Origin: Rhynochetos jubatus
Taxonomy: Eukaryota > Chordata > Aves > Eurypygiformes > Rhynochetidae
Assembly: GCA_027574665.1 (NCBI GenBank)
Contig: CM050650.1
Location: 102,521,086 to 102,585,085, forward strand
Length of the DNA: 64,000 nt
Reading direction: 5' to 3'
The notes beneath the pieces are model-generated. The model saw nothing but the letters and a program-made list of their open reading frames with translations, made no database searches and was not told where the DNA came from. This document shows, piece by piece, positions 58,978-64,000 of this stretch. The first letter of the stretch is position 1, and each line of letters opens with the position of its first letter. Position numbers and translations under genes: made by a program.

Positions 58978-60137
58978 GTGAATATTTAATAAAATATTTT
59001 AAGCTTCTAATTTTTAACTGTGTTTCTATAGAAACAAGTTGCTTGCTCATGCAATCTCTGCTTTTTTTTTTCATTTTAATTTTTTATTTCTTTTCTAACT
59101 GTTGTAAACCATTGGTCAGTTTCTGCTAAACTTAGCAGAGAAATAATAAGAGATCTGCCCAATCTGATACAAAGGGTATGGAAATTCTTTGTAGACATCT
59201 CCTAAAGACAACTGTTTCCTCTCCAGCAGCTGAAAAAGATGGTTCTTTAGTTTCACAAACTACCCAAATAACAGCAAACATCTTTCCAATAAACGTGCTT
59301 TTTCTTATCTTGCAAGTCCTCTAATAAAGTAAAGAGAGCTGGAAGAATTAAGATAAATAATAAAAAGGGTGATGGCAAGTTAGTGCAGCTATTGATGGGG
59401 GAAAAAAACAAGACCAATTAGCAAGATTATTTTGATTAAATGACTAGACATAAAGCATGGGTTTCACTTAGCTATACCGTTTCTAATAGTACTTAGATTT
59501 TTTTTATTTTTGCTTTTTAGGTTGGCTGTATAAATGTGGGAGATGGAATAATGGTTTTATACTGAATTATGAGGCAGAATTGAACAAAGTAAAATAAACG
59601 TTTCATTTACAAGGCCTATTAGTGTGCCTTGGTTGAAAGTCCATTGCGTCACACCGCCTGAGACAAGAATCAGGAAAATGTACCTGCTACTAGATTGTGA
59701 AGACCTTAGATTACTTGTGAATTAACTGATATTATATCATCCACAGGAGAACTCCCTTATGATAATATGAATGAAATAGAAAGCTTAAGTATTAGAATGA
59801 GCAATTAAATATGTGTATGTTCAAGCAATAAACGTCCCACAGTTCAGCCCAAGACAAGTATTTTTTCACACCTTAATGAAAACTGAAATTTTTTCAGTTC
59901 TATTTCACTTTTCTAGTTTTGGCTAATCCTGCCTCTGTGTATTTCTGTGATACTAAACATTATAATGCTGAAATATATGTTGTCATAAAATATGATACCA
60001 AAATCTGTTTTCAGCTATAAACTGATTGATAAATATGATTTAAAACAGTTTTCAAAACTCAGGACAATTAATAGAATTATTTCTAGTACAAAGTCAACAG
60101 TGCTTAATTCTTTGTAAATAATGAGTGATACAGTGTA
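58978..60137. other. AT-rich non-coding stretch
   Basis: I see no gene or repeat in this stretch. Confidence 0.55.
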
Positions 60138-60164
60138 CTTGCTACAAGTAGACCCTTGTTGATT

Positions 60165-60542
60165 AGCCACAGACTCTCCAGAGGTTTCCTGCTGCCACAT
60201 TGACTTACCCACAGCCACAGTGCCTTCAGAAGTAAACCTGCTCCAATCTGGCCTTACTCGTGGCTGCAGTCCCCTCAGCCATGTACCTGTTCTGTCATGA
60301 TTTTATCCACGGCCACACGCTTTAAGGTGCTCTCATCCACAGATGCTCTGAGGTGTACCTGCTCCAGTGTGGACTTATTCTTGGACCACAATATCTTCAA
60401 AGGTGTACCTACTGTGGCACAGACACAACCATGGCTGCAGACACTTCCAGATGTACTCCTCTAGCATTGGCTTATTGACAGCCACAGATGTTTTGGGGTG
60501 TCCTGCTCCTGTGTAAACTTACCCACAGGTGATAATCCCTTC
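60165..60542 (-). repeat. Degenerate ~48-bp minisatellite in ERV segment
   Basis: About seven to eight diverged units of roughly 48 bp are visible. On the plus strand each reads approximately GGTGTACCTGCTCCAGTGTG followed by GACTTATCCACAGCCACAGT and CCCTTC. One unit (near 60325) is truncated, and lengths of 47-50 bp show small indels. A different GGAGCAG-containing minisatellite sits in the LTR at 9438-10480. Confidence 0.85.
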
Positions 60543-60729
60543 AACTCAAGTTCACACTGGAGTTCCAGCCTGTCGAGTACCACAGCAGAGAAACAGCAGT
60601 GATGCCCTGGCCGTCTGCCAGCCCAGTCGCATGATCAATGTTGTTATCAAAATGTCCACAGGCACAGCAGAGTAAGATGATCAGCACTACAGCAACCAGT
60701 GAAAGCAGAAAGCAACCACCAGTGAGCAC
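60541..60729 (-). CDS. Small hydrophobic open frame in ERV segment (doubtful)
   Basis: A 62-residue frame starts about 140 bases downstream of the LTR on the minus strand. After a short start it has one strongly hydrophobic stretch (about residues 5-24, rich in Leu, Val and Ile) followed by a Cys-Cys-Ala-Cys cluster. That pattern suits a single membrane segment or signal anchor. The stop at 60543-60541 falls where the minisatellite begins. I do not recognise it as a standard retroviral gene. It may be a family-specific small protein or a chance frame. Its position next to the leader is the only reason to consider it. Confidence 0.25.
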   Translation of the reverse strand: MLTGGCFLLSLVAVVLIILLCCACGHFDNNIDHATGLADGQGITAVSLLWYSTGWNSSVNLS

Positions 60730-60873
60730 TAGACTCTATTATACAGTAAGGCAAGCGAGCCCTGTGGCAAGGACTGGAGCCTGACAATTAATAGCTAAAC
60801 AGCAGTAACAACTATAAATTTTATCTAGCACATTCCAATCCAACTTGTCGTTTTCACGAAGCCTTAAAGCCCA

Positions 60874-61472
60874 TGTTGGGGCTGATTTAACCCCAGCCAG
60901 CAACTAAGCACCCCAAAGTCACTTGCTTACTCCCCTCAGTGGGATGGAGCAGATAATTAGAAGGGTAAATGTGAGAAAAGTCATGGCTTGAGAAAAAGAC
61001 AGTTTAACAGGTAAAGAAAAGCTGTGCACACAAACAAAACAAAACAAGGAATTCTTCACAATTTCCTATCAGCAAGCAAGTGTTCAGCCATCTTCAGGAA
61101 AGCAGGGCTCCATCACACATAACACTTACTTAGGAAGATAAACTTCATAACTCTGAACATCCTCCCTGCTCCTTTCCTCTTCCCCAGGCATTACATGCTG
61201 AGCAGAATGTCATATGGTATAGGATATCCCTTTCGTCACCTGGGTGTCAGCCGTGCCAGCTGTGTCCCCTCCCATCTTCTTGTGCACACCCAGGTTACTC
61301 ACTGGCTGAGTGGTGTGAGGAGCAGAAAAGGCCTTGACTCTGTGTAAGCACTGCTCAGCAATACCAAAAACATCCCTGTGTTATCAACACTGTTTCCATC
61401 ACAAATCCAAACCATAAGCCCATACTAGCTACTATGAAGAAAATTAATTCTATCCCAGCCAACACTAGCACA
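60874..61472 (-). mobile_element. LTR, avian ERV, with adjoining internal sequence
   Basis: Begins TGTTGGGGCTGATTTAACCC and ends AGCCAACACTAGCACA, the same family as 28326-28908 with which it shares almost every block: CAGGAAAGCAGGGCTCCATC, TGGTATAGGATATCCCTTTC and AAAATTAATTCTATCCCAGC. Because internal sequence follows on its minus-strand downstream side, it is the 5' LTR of a partial provirus and not a solo LTR. No target duplication can be judged because the other end is missing. Confidence 0.88.
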
Positions 61473-64000
61473 TCAGTCTTTAAAACCACCACTGTGAAAC
61501 AGTTTGAATAACAAATTGTAATAGAGTATCCAACCGAACCTGCTTCAGAAGTTGGCTTTAAGCACAAAGTAAGGAGTTGGTTTGGCAAGACAGGCTATTT
61601 CTTATTTATAATATAACCCATACAAAATTCTATGCTAAAGTTAGAAGTATTATTTCAGGTCCATTAGTGTTAGTTTCATTTTTCAAGGTCTCTCAGGACA
61701 GCTAAAATAATAGGAAAAATTGAAGACATATGCTTCTAATGAAGTCTGTTTCATAACCTCAGAGCTATGTTCTTGTACCATTTCGACAAGAAGTAATTAT
61801 TTTACCCAAAGGCTAAAATTCTAACATATGAGAAAAGAGAGAGGGGAAAATAGAGAATACATGTTGAATTATATGTGCAGAAAAGGTAAAAATAAAATAA
61901 AATATTACTTACAAGTAAGCATGCAAATTCTAACTGAGATTAGTCATATACCAACAAAGAAAAGTAAAAGTAGAATTGTTTGCTAGTTACTAGTCTTCCT
62001 CAATAAACTATTTTTAAAGACAACAAAAGATAACACATCTAAATAAATGCTCATTTTTATTTTAATCAAAGTGAATTATTCATATCAGTAATAGTGACAG
62101 TAGTTTTAGAACAAAGTAGGCTGGAGTTCTGTTTAGTACTGTGTGCACTTTTGTCATAACAGATGTTACAGTCTAACATAAAGTTTCCTGTGCTGAATTT
62201 TTATTAATATTTTTTTGACAGGGGCTTTTTTATACTGTTAATTACAAGAAGCTGTTTTTTTCTGCTTTTGTCTTTCCTCTATACCTCAAAAGTGATTCCA
62301 AGTATCACAGTATTTAGGTGGGTGTCTACATGAAAAGACCACACTAATCAGTGATCTATAATCTAAATTGTATTTGCTAAAGAGTATAGGTATAATATTT
62401 GATTACTGATGTTTATTTTAAGATTTCTGCTCCGTGGGGTGCACAAACAAGCCTCTCTGGTCCAGTTTAGAGAAGAAACACAAACCAGAGGAGCAGAACC
62501 CTCACTCCAGGGTCAACGTGCCAAGCGCTGGCTGTTGGCTGGGCTTCTATGCCATGCAGCTCTCCCTTGGGCTCAGCCTTCCCCATAGTGTGAGGCACAC
62601 CTTCATGTGCTCACCTGTTGTCCTGCTTTTCAACTGTTTCTTGTAATAGCACCACACTGTATTAAGCCACCACTGGCACCACTAATTAGTGACCCTCACC
62701 CTCTGGTCTCTGGCCACAAATGTGTTAGAAAAGTCTGCAATGTGTTTACTGGGGTTTTTTTCCAGCTCATACCATGTTAATCTAGTGAGTTAGACCTGGA
62801 TAAACCTAGTCAAAGTCTCATTTTTTGGATGGTACTTTTGGGTTGACTTCATCCCATAAAACTAACACTGAAGGCTGTTGTATTCTTCACAGTTTGTGGA
62901 GACTGCAGAGCATATTATTCAGATAAGATGCATGACATGAAATCACTGTCAGACAATCCTTCATCTACACAAAGTCATGTCTTTATGTGACCCAGTACTC
63001 TTAAGAAGCTGGGACTTCAACTGTTTTAATTAAACACACATTAAAAAAAAAAAAATAAAATTAATTCCAAACTGGGCCTATGTACTGAGCTTTAAATCAG
63101 TCTTAAATCATATACAATTGTCCTGGATAAATAGGGTCTGACTCTAGCTGTGCCACTTCCACAGTATTCCTAGAGCTCAGATTACATTTGGAAAATAATA
63201 TTTAGCATCTTTATTACTAAAATGATTTAACCAACTTGTGAGGCAAACAATTCCCTCAGAAATCTGTATAGAATACTGGCTATTTAGAGATAGGTCAACT
63301 CCTTTACTGTACTTAAAATGTGGCTTCATCATCACAAAGTATCTAGTGGGATATTCCAAAATAAGACCAGGAAGAAATCAGAAGGCAATTTAATGTGCTC
63401 TTTTTAACTTCTGTCCAATCAACACAGTAGTTTTGTTCATGGCTTACTGTCATCAGGTACCCCAGCTCTTACACACACAGCCCTGCTACACTGCTTATGG
63501 AATCAATAAAGAAGATTATCGTAAACCTAGGCAAACAGGTGAATAACTTTCTATTTCTAATCTCTGTCTTGAATAACCGAACCTGCAATTGTTACTCTCA
63601 GACTCGACAAGAAAATTTAATCAAAACTCTTACAATTAAGCATAGATATGCATCTATTCAGCAATCTTTTTCACACTTCCATTTTTATCTCTGTGTTGTC
63701 TCTGAAGAAGGCTGCAAAACTTTTTGGGTCATGATGTCAGGAAAATGGACACCAGGAAGGCAATTTTAGGGGAAGACAATCATTTAAGGGATATAACTCC
63801 ATTCCTGAACATGGGAGAAAGCAAAGAAGTTGAGTTCTCCAAAGTTTAATTAAGGAGTCATTTTGACATAAGCAAGAGAGCCCAGTTACTAGGACTGAAA
63901 AATAAAGAGACACTATGTTGATGACTGGTAACCTGTCATTATTTTTTTCCTAAGTGCTTCACACTTAAGTGAAACTTCAAAATTGAAGGGGACATATGTT
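61473..64000. other. AT-rich non-coding stretch
   Basis: No gene is visible. It contains a poly(A) of 13 at 63043-63055 and a GC-richer patch at about 62430-62720 with a 70-codon plus-strand frame (62434-62646). Neither the patch nor the frame is recognised. The remaining frames (63177-63359 minus, 63497-63769 plus) have no domain. Confidence 0.5.

Larger units (their letters stand above)
60138..60873 (-). mobile_element. ERV internal segment: leader, small frame and minisatellite
   Basis: Directly downstream (minus strand) of the LTR at 60874-61472 lies a leader (60873-60730), then a small hydrophobic open frame (60729-60541), then tandem repeats (60542-60165). The segment fades out near 60138. 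I recognise the leader block CACATTCCAATCCAACTTGT and the order of parts from avian ERVs. A primer-binding site is expected right after the LTR, but the sequence passes directly from the LTR end to TGGGCTTTAAGGC, so it is lost or cannot be recognised. No gag, pol or env domain is visible and there is no second LTR. Confidence 0.7.

Noticed and set aside
1-64000. CRISPR arrays, tRNA or rRNA genes, prokaryotic operons
   Set aside because: There are no regular spacer-repeat arrays, no cloverleaf-like gene with A and B boxes that I could recognise, and no gene-dense layout. The tandem repeats seen are microsatellites or lie in retroelements.

Overview
This window looks like bird nuclear DNA: an AT-rich gene desert (or the inside of a very large intron) broken up by transposable elements. 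The avian call rests on two things read directly. First, there are many CR1 non-LTR retrotransposon fragments, several ending in the typical CR1 3' signature (CCAACCC...ATTCTATGATTCTATGA). Second, there are several LTRs of endogenous-retrovirus type whose sequence I recognise as common avian repeats. I found no host protein-coding gene, no tRNA or rRNA, no CRISPR array and no bacterial-type operon. Every long open frame is CR1 coding sequence, the antisense of CR1, or chance.

Layout. 1-309: edge of an ERV LTR. 1371-1930: GC-richer, LTR-like repeat. 3190-3470: very old CR1. 7592-8077: CR1 reverse-transcriptase piece. 9438-10480: long ERV LTR with a degenerate internal minisatellite. 10899-11442: CR1 composite with 3' signatures at both ends. 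14307-14835: solo LTR. 16330-16745: old CR1. 22281-22338: CR1 tail. 27474-27707: old CR1. 28326-28908: solo LTR. 29257-29952: CR1. 30403-31209: complete solo LTR with a perfect 5-bp target duplication. 33198-33763 and 34244-34735: two more LTRs. 35641-37170: CR1 interrupted by a second, inverted CR1 tail with a pentamer microsatellite. 38233-38911: CR1. 44722-44800: CR1 scrap beside 44811-48175, the longest CR1 here. 50182-50602: LTR. 54986-55542 and 58709-58977: CR1. 60138-61472: partial ERV with LTR, leader, small hydrophobic open frame and minisatellite. The rest is AT-rich sequence with poly(A)/poly(T) runs and small tandem duplications.

The main coding content is the 3.4-kb CR1 at 44811-48175 (minus strand). 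It keeps the end of ORF1 (SGNH-esterase-like), the endonuclease and reverse transcriptase parts of ORF2, the natural ORF2 stop and the 3' end. It is inactive: the 5' end is missing and there are several frameshifts and nonsense codons. Nothing in the window forms a working multi-gene system. I did not find a convincing undescribed system. The best leads are the ERV-derived block at 60138-61472 (small membrane-type frame followed by ~48-bp repeats), the paired perfect hairpins at 23453-23501, the candidate regulatory element at 32627-32914, and the TE nesting histories. Family assignments come from memory of avian repeats and were not checked by a search.
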